Assembly (NCBI GenBank): GCA_964640725.1
Contig: CAZXIJ010000021.1
Coordinates: 13,581-77,580 of the forward strand
Origin: CALHVX01 sp964640725
GTDB taxonomy: Bacteria > Pseudomonadota > Gammaproteobacteria > Pseudomonadales > Azotimanducaceae
DNA length: 64,000 bases
Direction of reading: 5' to 3'
Shown: piece after piece, positions 34,295 through 42,818 of the stretch
How positions within the stretch are numbered: the stretch's first letter is position 1
Layout: each line of letters starts with the position of its first letter
Translations under genes and position numbers: made by a program
Notes under the pieces: generated by a model
Databases searched by the model: none
Told to the model about the DNA's origin: nothing
Seen by the model: only the letters and a program-made list of their open reading frames with translations

Positions 34295-34663
34295 ATGAGA
34301 CGAGAAGACAACAAAAACAGTTCGAAGCGACACTTTCGCTCGGCAGCACGGATCTTCCAGATGAACGGCGCCTGGTACTTCTCGACCCGGGAGGGCGACG
34401 AGGGGCCGTACCCGACCCGCGCTGCGGCCGAGCGGGAAATACGGCGATTCACCATGGATGTCACGACCCTGTCGGGCTTCCAGGCATCCAGGGGTGCAGA
34501 GCGGCCGGCACCGGTCAAGACCATCCGGCACCAACGGTTCAAGGAGCTTGCGGAGAGTGCGGCCCCCCGGTCTGACCGGGTTCTGGACATGCAGGGCCAC
34601 GCCGAGCCGCGTCAGGACCTGATCCTGGATCTGGTTGAGTACGAGGTGCCGCAGGCCAGCTGA
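34295..34663 (+). CDS. Small hypothetical protein, possibly DUF6316-like
   Basis: The 122-residue basic protein has one conserved-looking core, RIFQMNGAWYFSTREGDEGPYPTRAAAEREIRRF. It recalls small gammaproteobacterial proteins with a W-Y-F-x-T-R-E-G pattern (DUF6316), though I cannot confirm this assignment. No signal peptide or membrane helix is seen. It diverges from the GlyRS gene and is read on the same strand as the acyl-CoA synthetase gene 67 bp later. Function unknown. Confidence 0.62.
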   Translation: MRREDNKNSSKRHFRSAARIFQMNGAWYFSTREGDEGPYPTRAAAEREIRRFTMDVTTLSGFQASRGAERPAPVKTIRHQRFKELAESAAPRSDRVLDMQGHAEPRQDLILDLVEYEVPQAS

Positions 34664-34730
34664 CGCCGACGCCTGCGGCGTCGTCTCGCGCTGGTGGCCG
34701 GCGCAGCCTGCCTCTATGATCGGGGGCAAG

Positions 34731-36377
34731 ATGCACGGGTCGGGGGAGCACGCCTTGCGCTGGAACTATGGGGACATGCTCGACGCCTTGCCGTCGGCGC
34801 TGCCGGACGACGCGCCGGCGCTGATTCACGATGGCGAGGTGACCACCTGGCCCGCTTTTGCCGCCCGCTCGAACCGCCTCGGACGCCAGTTCCTGGAGGC
34901 AGGGCTTGCGACGGGCGACAAGGTTGCCTTTTACCTGCGCAACGGCCCCGCTTACTCCGAAACCCTGGCGGCCTGCTTCAAGGCCCGGCTCGTGCACGTC
35001 AACGTCAACTACCGCTACGTGGACGACGAGCTCTGGTACATCATCGACAACAGCGACAGCCGGGTCGTGGTCTACCAGTCCGAGTTCGCCGCCCGGGTCG
35101 CGGTGCTGAAGGACCGCTTGCCTGACGTGCTGTTATGGGTCGAGGTGGTTGCTCCGGGCGCTGCCCCGGTCAACGACTTTGCCGTGGCCTACGGCGCGCT
35201 GGCAGGTGCCGGGAACGATGCGCCCCTGGATCTGCAACGCTCCGGCGACGACCTGTTGTTTCTGTACACCGGCGGCACCACAGGCATGCCCAAGGGCGTG
35301 ATGTGGGCGCAGGACGATCACTGGCGCGTCGGCGCCGCCGGCGCCACGCTCGCAGAGGACGGCCTGCCGCCAGCGGACCTGGCCGGCCACATCGCCAACG
35401 TCGCCCGGGCGGGCGGCGGCCCGCGGCTGTGCCCGTGCTGTCCCATGATGCACGGGACCGGATTGTTTACGGCCATCGGCGCCCTGGCCGCCGGCGGCTG
35501 TGTGGTCACTCTGACGCAGCCCAGCTTCGATCCCGAAGAGCTCTGGGACGCCATCGAGGCGCAGCAGATCAACGGTCTGGCCATCGTCGGCGACGCGTTC
35601 GCCAAGCCGATGCTTCGATCCCTGGCTGCGCAGCCGCGGCCGCGCAACCTGTCCTCCCTGGTCAGTATTGTGTCCAGCGGCGTGATGTGGAGCCCGGAGG
35701 TCAAGCAGGGCCTGCTCGAGCATCACCCGCAGATGGTCCTGACCGATTCCTTTGGCGCCTCGGAAGCGGTGGGCTTTGGGCGCAGCGAAACCACTGCCGA
35801 GGGCGGCGCAGACGTGGCGCGCTTCACCATCGGCGAGCATTGCAAAGTCTTTACGGAGGACCTTCGGGAAGTGACCCCCGGGTCCGATGAGGTGGGCTTT
35901 ATCGCCCGGGGCGGAGCGATCCCGCGCGGCTACTACAAAGATGAAGCCAAAACGGCCAAGACCTTTCCGGTGATTAACGGCGTGCGCTACTCCATGCCGG
36001 GCGACTTTTGCCGTGTGGAGGCGGATGGCACGCTGGTGCTGCTCGGGCGCGGCAGTGTCTGCATCAATACCGCCGGCGAGAAGGTCTTTCCGGAAGAGGT
36101 GGAAGAGGTGCTGAAGACCCACCCGATGGTCGCCGACGCCCTGGTGGTGGGCCTGCCGGACGAAAAATGGGGCCAGATGGTCTGTGCCGTGGTCCAGCCG
36201 GAAAACGGCGGCGCTCCGGAGGCGGACACCCTGGTGGCGCACGTTCGCGGTCAACTGGCCGGTTACAAAACGCCCAAGCGTGTTTGGCTCAAAGCCGACC
36301 TGGGCCGGGCGAGTAACGGCAAGGCAGACTACAAGGCGATCACGGCCTACGCGCAGGCGCAGCTCGACGCTCAATGA
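34731..36377 (+). CDS. Acyl-CoA synthetase (AMP-binding family)
   Basis: The 548-residue adenylate-forming enzyme activates a carboxylic acid to its CoA thioester. Motifs in order are LLFLYTGGTTGMPKGVMW (P-loop), SFGASEAVGFG, GGAIPRGYYKDEAKT, GRGSVCINTAGEKVFPEEVEE (hinge and A8) and the C-terminal ASNGKADYK with the catalytic Lys. The sequence resembles FadD3-like enzymes that act on steroid-ring or branched-chain substrates, but specificity is not readable. ATG 34731 has a G-rich ribosome site (GGGGGC) just upstream; ATG 34716 is possible. The following SDR is in the same direction. Confidence 0.93.
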   Translation: MHGSGEHALRWNYGDMLDALPSALPDDAPALIHDGEVTTWPAFAARSNRLGRQFLEAGLATGDKVAFYLRNGPAYSETLAACFKARLVHVNVNYRYVDDELWYIIDNSDSRVVVYQSEFAARVAVLKDRLPDVLLWVEVVAPGAAPVNDFAVAYGALAGAGNDAPLDLQRSGDDLLFLYTGGTTGMPKGVMWAQDDHWRVGAAGATLAEDGLPPADLAGHIANVARAGGGPRLCPCCPMMHGTGLFTAIGALAAGGCVVTLTQPSFDPEELWDAIEAQQINGLAIVGDAFAKPMLRSLAAQPRPRNLSSLVSIVSSGVMWSPEVKQGLLEHHPQMVLTDSFGASEAVGFGRSETTAEGGADVARFTIGEHCKVFTEDLREVTPGSDEVGFIARGGAIPRGYYKDEAKTAKTFPVINGVRYSMPGDFCRVEADGTLVLLGRGSVCINTAGEKVFPEEVEEVLKTHPMVADALVVGLPDEKWGQMVCAVVQPENGGAPEADTLVAHVRGQLAGYKTPKRVWLKADLGRASNGKADYKAITAYAQAQLDAQ

Positions 36378-36465
36378 TTTGCGGCCTGCGACCGCTCGCG
36401 GCGCCGCCTGTTTCTCGATCCAATATTCCTGCTTTCTATCCAACTTGCGACAAGGAGCCATAGCT

Positions 36466-37248
36466 ATGGCGAGCACACTGTTTGATTTGACCGGCAAGAC
36501 AGCCCTCATTACCGGTTCCAGCAAGGGCATCGGCAAGGCGATCGCCTTCGAGATGGCCCGGCAAGGAGCCACGGTGGTGGTCTCCAGCCGCAAGAGCGAC
36601 GTTTGCGACGAAGTCGCCGAGGCGATCAACCGCGAAGTCGATGGCCAGGCCGGCGGCGCGGTCGCGATTCCTGCCCATATCGGCCACAAGGAAGCGCTGG
36701 AAAAGCTGGTCAGCGATACGCGCCAGCACTGCGGCGGCAAGATCGATGCGCTGGTCTGTAACGCGGCGGTCAATCCCTACTACGGCAGCATGGGCGAGCT
36801 GCCGGACGACGCCTTCGACAAGATCCTGGATATCAACATCAAGTCGAATCACTGGCTGGCGCAGATGGTGATTCCGGAGATGCGCGAGCGCAAAGACGGC
36901 TCGATCACCATCGTGTCATCGGTCGGCGGCCTGCGCGGCAGTACCGTGCTCGGCGCTTACTGCATCTCGAAAGCGGCCGATCTGCAGCTGGTTCGTAACC
37001 TCGCCTGTGAGTACGGTCCGGACAACGTGCGGGTGAACGCGATCTCTCCTGGCCTGGTCCGGACCGATTTTGCCCGCGCACTGTGGGAAAACCCCGACAT
37101 TCTGAAGGCGCGCACGGCCGGGGATCCCCTGCGCCGGATCGGCGAGCCGGAAGAGATCGCCGGCATCGCGGTCTATCTCGCCTCTCGCGCCGGTGCGTTT
37201 ACCACCGGACAGAACTTCGTCATTGATGGCGGGGCGACCATCGCCTGA
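36466..37248 (+). CDS. SDR family oxidoreductase
   Basis: The 260-residue classical SDR has ALITGSSKGIGKAIA, the VVSSRKSD cofactor-choice loop, VCNAAVNPYYGSM, catalytic Ser in ITIVSSVGG, AYCISKAADLQLV with the Tyr/Lys pair, and INGxx-like end TTGQNFVIDGG. ATG 36466 follows an AAGGAG at 36452-36457. Related proteins act on 3-hydroxyacyl-CoA or alcohol substrates. Together with the upstream acyl-CoA synthetase and the nearby thiolase and DUF35 genes it may belong to a fatty-acid or sterol-type degradation set. Confidence 0.93.
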   Translation: MASTLFDLTGKTALITGSSKGIGKAIAFEMARQGATVVVSSRKSDVCDEVAEAINREVDGQAGGAVAIPAHIGHKEALEKLVSDTRQHCGGKIDALVCNAAVNPYYGSMGELPDDAFDKILDINIKSNHWLAQMVIPEMRERKDGSITIVSSVGGLRGSTVLGAYCISKAADLQLVRNLACEYGPDNVRVNAISPGLVRTDFARALWENPDILKARTAGDPLRRIGEPEEIAGIAVYLASRAGAFTTGQNFVIDGGATIA

Positions 37249-37344
37249 GCGTTTTGACGGCGGCGGAGCCCGGCAGCACTTCTGCTATGCTCCGCGTTTT
37301 TGTGGCCCGGCGCGCCTGCGCCGGCAGTTGCTCGAGGGGGCGAT

Positions 37345-38094
37345 ATGACAGTCTGGTGGTCCAAAGCGATATTGATTGGTGCGGTGATAGCGGCGGTCTT
37401 GCTGCCGCTCAGCGCCTTCGGCTACAAGTTCGACATTCTGGCACTGCAGCCGGCGTTTTCGCTGATGAGCCTTGCGGCCTTGCTCGCCGCGGCGCTTTTG
37501 GTGCTGGGGATTGTCGCCTGGATCGTCGCCGGCAAGAAAGGGCTGAGCGGCGAACGCGGCGGTATCGCGACCGGGCTGCTGATCAGCCTCGCGATCGTTG
37601 CGTTTTTGGGCATGCAGTATCAGACCGCGCAGTCAGTGCCCTATATCCACAACATCAGTACCGATACCGCGGACCCGCCAGCCTTCGACAAGGTCATCGC
37701 GATCCGCAAAGCCTTTGAGCGCCCGGATCGGAAGGTGAATTCCCTGGCCTACGATGCCGACAAGCTGGCACCGGAGCAGCTCCCGGCCTATCCGCAGGTC
37801 AAGACCCTGACCGTGCCCGAGACCCAGGCGCCGACCCTGGCAGCCAGCGAGGCCGTGTTGCGGGAGATGGGGCTGGAAATCGTTAACGTCGACGAGGCGG
37901 CGGGCCGCATCGAAGCCACGGCCACGACCTTCTGGTTCGGCTTCAAGGACGATGTGGTGGTTCGGGTCCGGGAAGGCAGCGATGGCAGCGATGTGGATGT
38001 GCGCAGCGTGTCCCGGGTCGGCGAGAGCGATCTGGGCGCCAACGCCGCGCGCATTCTCAAGTTCCTGGATGGGCTCAGGGCGCGGGTCGGCTAG
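37345..38094 (+). CDS. DUF1499 domain-containing membrane protein
   Basis: The 249-residue protein has an N-terminal part with three hydrophobic segments (about 8-28, 35-60 and 74-92). The DUF1499 domain follows, with the conserved EATATTFWFGFKDDVVVRV and VSRVGESDLGANAARILKFL blocks. The family is widespread in proteobacteria without a firm function. ATG 37345 is chosen because GGGGGCG lies upstream and the first helix follows immediately. It is separated from the SDR by 96 bp and converges on the phosphoesterase gene. Confidence 0.9.
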   Translation: MTVWWSKAILIGAVIAAVLLPLSAFGYKFDILALQPAFSLMSLAALLAAALLVLGIVAWIVAGKKGLSGERGGIATGLLISLAIVAFLGMQYQTAQSVPYIHNISTDTADPPAFDKVIAIRKAFERPDRKVNSLAYDADKLAPEQLPAYPQVKTLTVPETQAPTLAASEAVLREMGLEIVNVDEAAGRIEATATTFWFGFKDDVVVRVREGSDGSDVDVRSVSRVGESDLGANAARILKFLDGLRARVG

Positions 38095-38112
38095 GCTTCC
38101 CGCGCGGCGGGG

Positions 38113-38598
38113 TCAGAACTTCAGCAACTCGGCGTCCAGGGTCGCCAGATCCACGACGCCGATCGCGTTGTAGCCTTTCATGTGCCCGGCGCATTCGCCC
38201 GGGTTGAAGATCAGCGTGCGGTTGCGTACTTCGTGGCGGTGGCGATGTGTGTGGCCATGCAGCGCCAGCTCATGGTGCTGCGCCAGGTGCCCGTTAAATT
38301 CCAAAGGGTCGTGAACGACGATGATCCGCCGTTCGTGCCAGACCAGTTCCAGCGGCGGCTCCGCGAAGGTAAAGCCGTGGCGAGCGATGGCCGCTTCCAG
38401 GCTCTCGCGCTCCTCGTCGTTGTTGCCGAACACGCCGGTCAGCGGCACCTTCAGACCGGCAAGGGCATCCAGGGTTTTGGCCTGGGAGATATCGCCGGTG
38501 TGAATGACCCGCTCCACCCCTGATTCGTTGAACAGCTCAACGATGCGCCGGACGTTCTTCAGATTATTGTGCGTGTCGCTGACGACGCCAATGCGCAT
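38113..38598 (-). CDS. Metallophosphoesterase, YfcE/MJ0936 family
   Basis: The 161-residue calcineurin-like phosphoesterase has the expected metal-binding order: MRIGVVSDTHNN, VIHTGDISQ, GVFGNNDEE, IIVVHDPLEF and HGHTHRHRH. Members are cytoplasmic phosphodiesterases with unclear physiological substrates. Start is ATG 38598. It lies 12 bp after the thiolase gene and may be co-transcribed with it, though their functions appear unrelated. Confidence 0.93.
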   Translation of the reverse strand: MRIGVVSDTHNNLKNVRRIVELFNESGVERVIHTGDISQAKTLDALAGLKVPLTGVFGNNDEERESLEAAIARHGFTFAEPPLELVWHERRIIVVHDPLEFNGHLAQHHELALHGHTHRHRHEVRNRTLIFNPGECAGHMKGYNAIGVVDLATLDAELLKF

Positions 38599-38610
38599 GA
38601 GGGGCCGGCG

Positions 38611-39756
38611 TCAGGACGCTTTCTCGAGAATGTGGATGCCGCAGGCGCTGCCCAGCCCGATGACGTGGGTCATGCCAATACGCGCGCCCTGAACCTGCCG
38701 CTCGCCGGCTTCCCCGCGAAGGTGCGTGGACACTTCGTAAATGTTGGCAATGCCCGTTGCGCCCAGGGGGTGTCCCTTGGAGAGCAGCCCGCCGGAAACG
38801 TTGACGGGAATTCGACCGCCCAGGCTGGTCTCGCCGTCGTCGATCAGCTTGCCGGCTTCGCCGTCGCCGCACAGGCCCAGATTTTCGTAGTGCAGGATCT
38901 CGGCAGTGGCGAAGCAGTCATGCAGCTCCACCAGGTCGATCTCGTCCGGTCCGAGCCCCGCCATCTCGTAGGCGGCCTTGGCGGCCAGGCGCGTGCAGGA
39001 GTTGACGTCGGGCATGACCAGGTCGCGTTCCTGCCATGGATCCGAGGTCAGGACCGAGGCCCGGATCTTTACCGCGCGTTTCAACAGACCGAGTTCCTTG
39101 ACCTTCTTCTCGGAGCAGATCACCGCAGCGGCCGAGCCGTCGACGTTCACTGAACACATCAGCTTGGTGTTCGGGTAGGAAATCATCTCGGCGTTCATGA
39201 CCGTCTCCAGCGGTGTCTCGATCTGATACATCGCCTTCGGGTTCATGGTGGAGTGATGATGATTCTTGACCGAGACCTTGGCGAACTGCTCGAAGGTGGT
39301 GCCGTATTTGCGGGCGTGTTCTTGCCCAGCCTCAGCGAATACGGCCGGCATGGTGCCGCTGCCGAGCAGGCCTTCCTTGGGAATGCCCTTGGCGCCGCCG
39401 CCGCCCCCCAGCAACCCTTTGCCCATCTGCTCGACGCCGACCGCGAGCACGCAGTCATACAGGCCGGCCTTCACCGCGGTCCAGGCCTCCCGAAAGGCCG
39501 TGGCGCCGGTCGCGCAGGCATTGGCGACGTTGACGACGGGAATGCCGGTCTGGCCGATCTGCTGCAGCATGCGCTGCCCGACCATGCCGCTGGCCTGTCC
39601 CAGGTTGCCGCTGTAGAGCGCCTGCATGTCGTGAATCGTCAGGCCGCAGTCGTCGAGGGCCAGCAACGCGGACTCCGCGGCGATCTCGGGCACGGATCTG
39701 TCCGGGAAGCGCCCGAACTTGATCATGTCGACCCCAACTACGTATGCGTCAGTCAT
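38611..39756 (-). CDS. Thiolase family protein (SCP-x/Ltp-like)
   Basis: The 381-residue protein has the thiolase fold with the active-site cysteine in NVANACATGATAF. The C terminus HDCFATAEILHYE, then NVSGGLLSKGHPLGATG with its conserved histidine, is typical of SCP-x/lipid-transfer-protein thiolases. These act on CoA thioesters, often in complex with a DUF35 protein encoded next door; the DUF35 gene lies 26 bp upstream here. In actinobacterial steroid side-chain degradation such pairs cleave beta-ketoacyl- or beta-hydroxyacyl-CoA. The substrate here is unknown. Confidence 0.92.
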   Translation of the reverse strand: MTDAYVVGVDMIKFGRFPDRSVPEIAAESALLALDDCGLTIHDMQALYSGNLGQASGMVGQRMLQQIGQTGIPVVNVANACATGATAFREAWTAVKAGLYDCVLAVGVEQMGKGLLGGGGGAKGIPKEGLLGSGTMPAVFAEAGQEHARKYGTTFEQFAKVSVKNHHHSTMNPKAMYQIETPLETVMNAEMISYPNTKLMCSVNVDGSAAAVICSEKKVKELGLLKRAVKIRASVLTSDPWQERDLVMPDVNSCTRLAAKAAYEMAGLGPDEIDLVELHDCFATAEILHYENLGLCGDGEAGKLIDDGETSLGGRIPVNVSGGLLSKGHPLGATGIANIYEVSTHLRGEAGERQVQGARIGMTHVIGLGSACGIHILEKAS

Positions 39757-39782
39757 CGTCTAGCTCCCTGAAAGTGTGCCGG

Positions 39783-40220
39783 TCAGGCTTTAGGCTGAAA
39801 AAAGTAGGACAGGTAGCGGTTGCCTTCCTTGTCCTTGCGGCCGAGGGCGTCCTGGTAGACGACTTCGACGGGCATGTCGAAGGCGATCGCCTCTGGATCC
39901 GGCTCGACGTTGATGAGGTTGCCCTTGATTGCCGTACCGTCGTCCAGATCAACCACGGCGCTGACGTAGGGCACTTCGATGCCCGGAAAGGATCGGTGCA
40001 CGATGCTGTAGGCGTAGAGCTTGCCGCTGTTCGGCAGCGTCACGGTCTTCATCTGCTCCCGCGCGCCGCACTTTGAGCAGACGTTGCGCTCGCCCAGGTA
40101 GGTCGCGCCGCAGTCCCCGCACTGGTATCCCTCCAGGTAGGGATCGCCTTCATCGGGAATCTTCAGATACGGCACAGCCGGCAATGGCTTCGACACGCTG
40201 CTCTCCTTCTTCATCTGCAC
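39783..40220 (-). CDS. Zn-ribbon/OB-fold DUF35 protein (thiolase partner)
   Basis: The 145-residue protein has a rubredoxin-like zinc ribbon, CGDCGATYLGERNVCSKCG, followed by an OB fold (LYAYSIVHRSFPG, VSAVVDLDDGTAIKGNLINVEP). DUF35 proteins bind acyl-CoA or support channelling in complexes with thiolases or thiolase-like aldolases. It lies upstream of the thiolase in the same direction. ATG 40220 or 40214 could be the start. The gene begins only about 40 bp from the low-complexity sequence bordering the first assembly gap, so its promoter region may be damaged. Confidence 0.92.
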   Translation of the reverse strand: MQMKKESSVSKPLPAVPYLKIPDEGDPYLEGYQCGDCGATYLGERNVCSKCGAREQMKTVTLPNSGKLYAYSIVHRSFPGIEVPYVSAVVDLDDGTAIKGNLINVEPDPEAIAFDMPVEVVYQDALGRKDKEGNRYLSYFFQPKA

Positions 40221-40257
40221 ATCAGCTTACACCGAAGGCTATGGCTGGGCAGAGGGG

Positions 40258-40411
40258 GTTTGGGGGGGGGGGGGGGGGGGGGGGGGGGACGGGGGGTGGG
40301 GGGAGGGGCCCAACCCGCCNNNNNNNNNNCCCCCCGGGCCCCCGCCCCCGGCCCCCCGCCCCCCCCCCCCCCCCGCCCGCCCCCCCCCCCCCCCCCCCAA
40401 CCCCCCTCCAC
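40258..40411. other. Scaffold gap (N at 40320-40329) in low-complexity G/C sequence
   Basis: Ten N residues are flanked by long G runs on the left and C runs on the right. The flanks are loosely inverted copies: GCTGGGCAG then a G-rich run on the left, and the complement of the same beginning on the right. Such symmetrical homopolymer ends look like low-quality contig ends or read-through artefacts. The region up to 40485 shows no gene. Confidence 0.9.
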
Positions 40412-40485
40412 TGCCCAGCGATATTGATGGTGGGAGGTGAGGAAAATATGTTGCGTATGCAATATAGTGCCGCCTGGGCAGAAGC

Positions 40486-40938
40486 ATGGCGGCTCGGGCA
40501 ATGGGTGTTGAGGTCAGTGAGGTCGGGGAATGCGTGGTTGGGAACCTGCGGCACACGGTGCGCGTGGTGGACCGGGTCTACGCGGCGGCGCTTGCCGGAA
40601 GCGGGGTCGGGCGCTCGCAGTTTTCGATGCTGAACGTGATTGCAGAGCGCGACGGGCTGAGTGTCGGGGTGCTCGGCGAGCGGCTCGATATGGAACGCTC
40701 GGCGGTCTTTCGGCAGCTCCGGGGACTCGAAGAGCGGGGCTGGGTCGCGCGGGTCCGCAGCGCGGAAGATGGCCGTCAGGTGCTGCTGCGCCTGACCGGG
40801 GCGGGCGAGCTGGGGTTAGCGGCCCTGCACGAGTGCTGGCGCCAGGCGCAGGATCAGGTCCTTGAGGCTTTCGGCAAGGACCGGTGGCGCGCCCTGCGCG
40901 GCGAGCTGGCCGCGCTGCAAACGGTGGTTGCCCGATGA
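40486..40938 (+). CDS. MarR family transcriptional regulator
   Basis: The 150-residue winged-helix protein has the MarR order: an N-terminal helix with LRHTVRVVDRVYAAAL, SQFSMLNVIAERDGLSVGVLGERLDMERSAVFRQLRGLEERGWV for the helix-turn-helix, and a wing with RSAEDGRQVLLRLT. It likely represses the MATE transporter gene, whose ATG overlaps its stop codon. ATG 40486 is used; ATG 40501 is possible. A short palindrome-like GCGTATGC upstream (about 40452) may be part of an operator. Confidence 0.9.
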   Translation: MAARAMGVEVSEVGECVVGNLRHTVRVVDRVYAAALAGSGVGRSQFSMLNVIAERDGLSVGVLGERLDMERSAVFRQLRGLEERGWVARVRSAEDGRQVLLRLTGAGELGLAALHECWRQAQDQVLEAFGKDRWRALRGELAALQTVVAR

Positions 40939-42317
40939 GCGGCTCCGCTGCGGCTGATGCGCGCATGCAGCTGTTCCTGACGGCGCCGCCCTTGCCGCTG
41001 CTGTTGAAGCTGGCGTCACCGAACGTATTGGCGTTCCTGGTGCAGGCCTCCGTGAGCATGGCAGAGGTCTGGTACGTGGGCCGGCTGGGCACGGAGCCCC
41101 TGGCCGCGGTGGCGCTGGTGTTTCCATGCCTGATGCTCATGCAGATGCTGGCCAACGGCGCCCTGGGCGGTGCTGTCACCGGTGCCGTGGCCCGCACCCT
41201 GGGCGCTGGCGATGGCGACAACGCGCGCCGGCTGGTGTGGCACGTACTGGTGCTGGCGGTGGTTCTTGGGCTGACCTTCATGCTGATCCTGTGGCTGGGC
41301 CTGGAAGCGCTGCTGGCGCTCATCAGCCCGGCGCCGGAAGTGACCGCGCAGGCCCAACGCTATGCCGTTGTGCTGGCGCTCGGCGCGCCGTCACTGTGGC
41401 TCATGGCGCTGCTGAGCTCCGTTTACCGCGGCACGGGCAACATGCGCTTGCCGGCGTTGCTCATGGTCGTTGGCGCAGTCATTCAGATCCCCCTGTCCGG
41501 CGCGCTGATTCTCGGCTGGTTCGGCCTGCCTTCCCTGGGGGTGGCCGGCGCGGCCGTTTCCGTGGTGTCCGTATCGACCGTATCGGCGCTGGTACTGCTC
41601 TACTTGCTGTCCTCCCGGGGCAGTCCGCTACCGCTCCGTCGCCGCTACTTTCAGCTGCGCAAAGATCTGTTCTGGCGCATCGCCCGGGTGGGCTTGCCGT
41701 CCACGCTGTCGCCGGTCTTTACCGTGTCGACGATCCTTGCGGTCAACGCGCTGGTTGCCGGCGGCGGTGCGGCGGCCCTCGCCGGCTACGGCATCGCCTC
41801 GCGTATCGAGTTTCTGATGGTGCCCGTGGTGTTTGGTCTCGGGGTCGCCATGAACGCGACCGTTGGCGTGAGCCTTGGTGCCGGCCAAAGGGAGCGCGCG
41901 CTGCGCCTGGCCTGGACCGGTGCCTTTTGCGCGGCCTTTCTGACCGGGCTCATCGGCCTGATGCTGGCCCTGTTCCCGTCCCAGTGGAGCGGCCTTTTCA
42001 CCAGCGACCCGCAGGCGCTGGCTTCTGCAAACCGTTATCTGCAGATTGTCGGCCCCTGTTTCGCCTTTCAGGGGCTTGGGCTGTCGCTGTACTTCGCGTC
42101 CCAGGGCGCCGGCCAGGTCGCCTGGCCCATTGTCGCCACAGTCTGCCGGTTCGTCGTGGCTGTCGGTCTGGCAGCGCTGCTGTCCCTGAGCGGTGACCTG
42201 CCTCTTAGCGGGATATACGGCTGCTCGGCGCTCGGGATGGTGCTCTACGGCGTGATCACCGCCGTGGCGCTGCGGGCGACCGGGTTTCGCAAGGGCGCGG
42301 CGGCCGCCGGACGCTGA
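40935..42317 (+). CDS. MATE family multidrug efflux transporter
   Basis: The 460-residue inner-membrane protein has about twelve hydrophobic segments arranged as two MATE repeats. Typical blocks are ASVSMAEVWYVGRLGTEPLAAVAL in the first half and GLPSTLSPVFTVSTILAVNALVAGGG with a GYGIASRIEFL segment in the second. It should export cationic or organic compounds in exchange for H+ or Na+. The gene is coupled to the upstream MarR regulator. Confidence 0.94.
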   Translation: MSGSAAADARMQLFLTAPPLPLLLKLASPNVLAFLVQASVSMAEVWYVGRLGTEPLAAVALVFPCLMLMQMLANGALGGAVTGAVARTLGAGDGDNARRLVWHVLVLAVVLGLTFMLILWLGLEALLALISPAPEVTAQAQRYAVVLALGAPSLWLMALLSSVYRGTGNMRLPALLMVVGAVIQIPLSGALILGWFGLPSLGVAGAAVSVVSVSTVSALVLLYLLSSRGSPLPLRRRYFQLRKDLFWRIARVGLPSTLSPVFTVSTILAVNALVAGGGAAALAGYGIASRIEFLMVPVVFGLGVAMNATVGVSLGAGQRERALRLAWTGAFCAAFLTGLIGLMLALFPSQWSGLFTSDPQALASANRYLQIVGPCFAFQGLGLSLYFASQGAGQVAWPIVATVCRFVVAVGLAALLSLSGDLPLSGIYGCSALGMVLYGVITAVALRATGFRKGAAAAGR

Positions 42318-42407
42318 CGCTCGCCCATCCTCGCGCGCTCGCGTTCGCTATTTGCAACCGGCGACCGTTGCGCGCATCTTTGGCCGGGAGAGAGAGGAGT
42401 CGATGCC

Positions 42408-42815
42408 ATGCCCCTGCGTTCGGTAAAGGTTGCGGATTACATGACCCGGCGTCTGGTGACCTTCACGCCAGACACCAATGTGGTGGAAGCCATGCGGCGG
42501 CTGCTTAAGAACAGCATTTCCGGGGCGGTTGTTGTGGATGCCGACGAGCAGCTGGTGGGCATCCTGTCAGAAGTCGACCTGATGGACGTGATTATTCAGG
42601 ACAGCTACTACGATGAGTCCCTTGGTATCGTTGCGGACTACATGAAGTCGCCGGTCGATACGATCTCGCCGGACCTGGACATTTACCAGCTGGCGGAGCG
42701 CTTCAGCAAAGAACACCGGCGGCGCTTTCCCGTCGTCAAAGACGGGAAGCTTGTGGGCCAGATCAGCCGCCGGGACGTGCTCCGGGCGATGGAAGAATTT
42801 CTGAGCAAACGCTAG
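42408..42815 (+). CDS. CBS domain-containing protein
   Basis: The 135-residue protein is a pair of CBS motifs: VADYMTRRLVTFTPDTNVVEAMRRLLKNSISGAVVVD in the first and VADYMKSPVDTISPDLDIYQLAERF with RRRFPVVKDGKLVGQISRRDVL in the second. Stand-alone CBS pairs usually sense adenine nucleotides or SAM and regulate partner proteins. A GAGAGAGAGGAG stretch precedes ATG 42408. The partner is not evident from the neighbourhood. Confidence 0.92.
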   Translation: MPLRSVKVADYMTRRLVTFTPDTNVVEAMRRLLKNSISGAVVVDADEQLVGILSEVDLMDVIIQDSYYDESLGIVADYMKSPVDTISPDLDIYQLAERFSKEHRRRFPVVKDGKLVGQISRRDVLRAMEEFLSKR

Positions 42816-42818
42816 CCG

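Noticed and set aside
35133..36773. 546-codon minus-strand open frame opposite the acyl-CoA synthetase and SDR
   Set aside because: Antisense shadow of two genes with clear catalytic motifs.
40258..40411. G-quadruplex or other biological meaning of the long G and C runs
   Set aside because: The runs occur only at the two N gaps and are mirror images, which points to assembly or sequencing artefacts.
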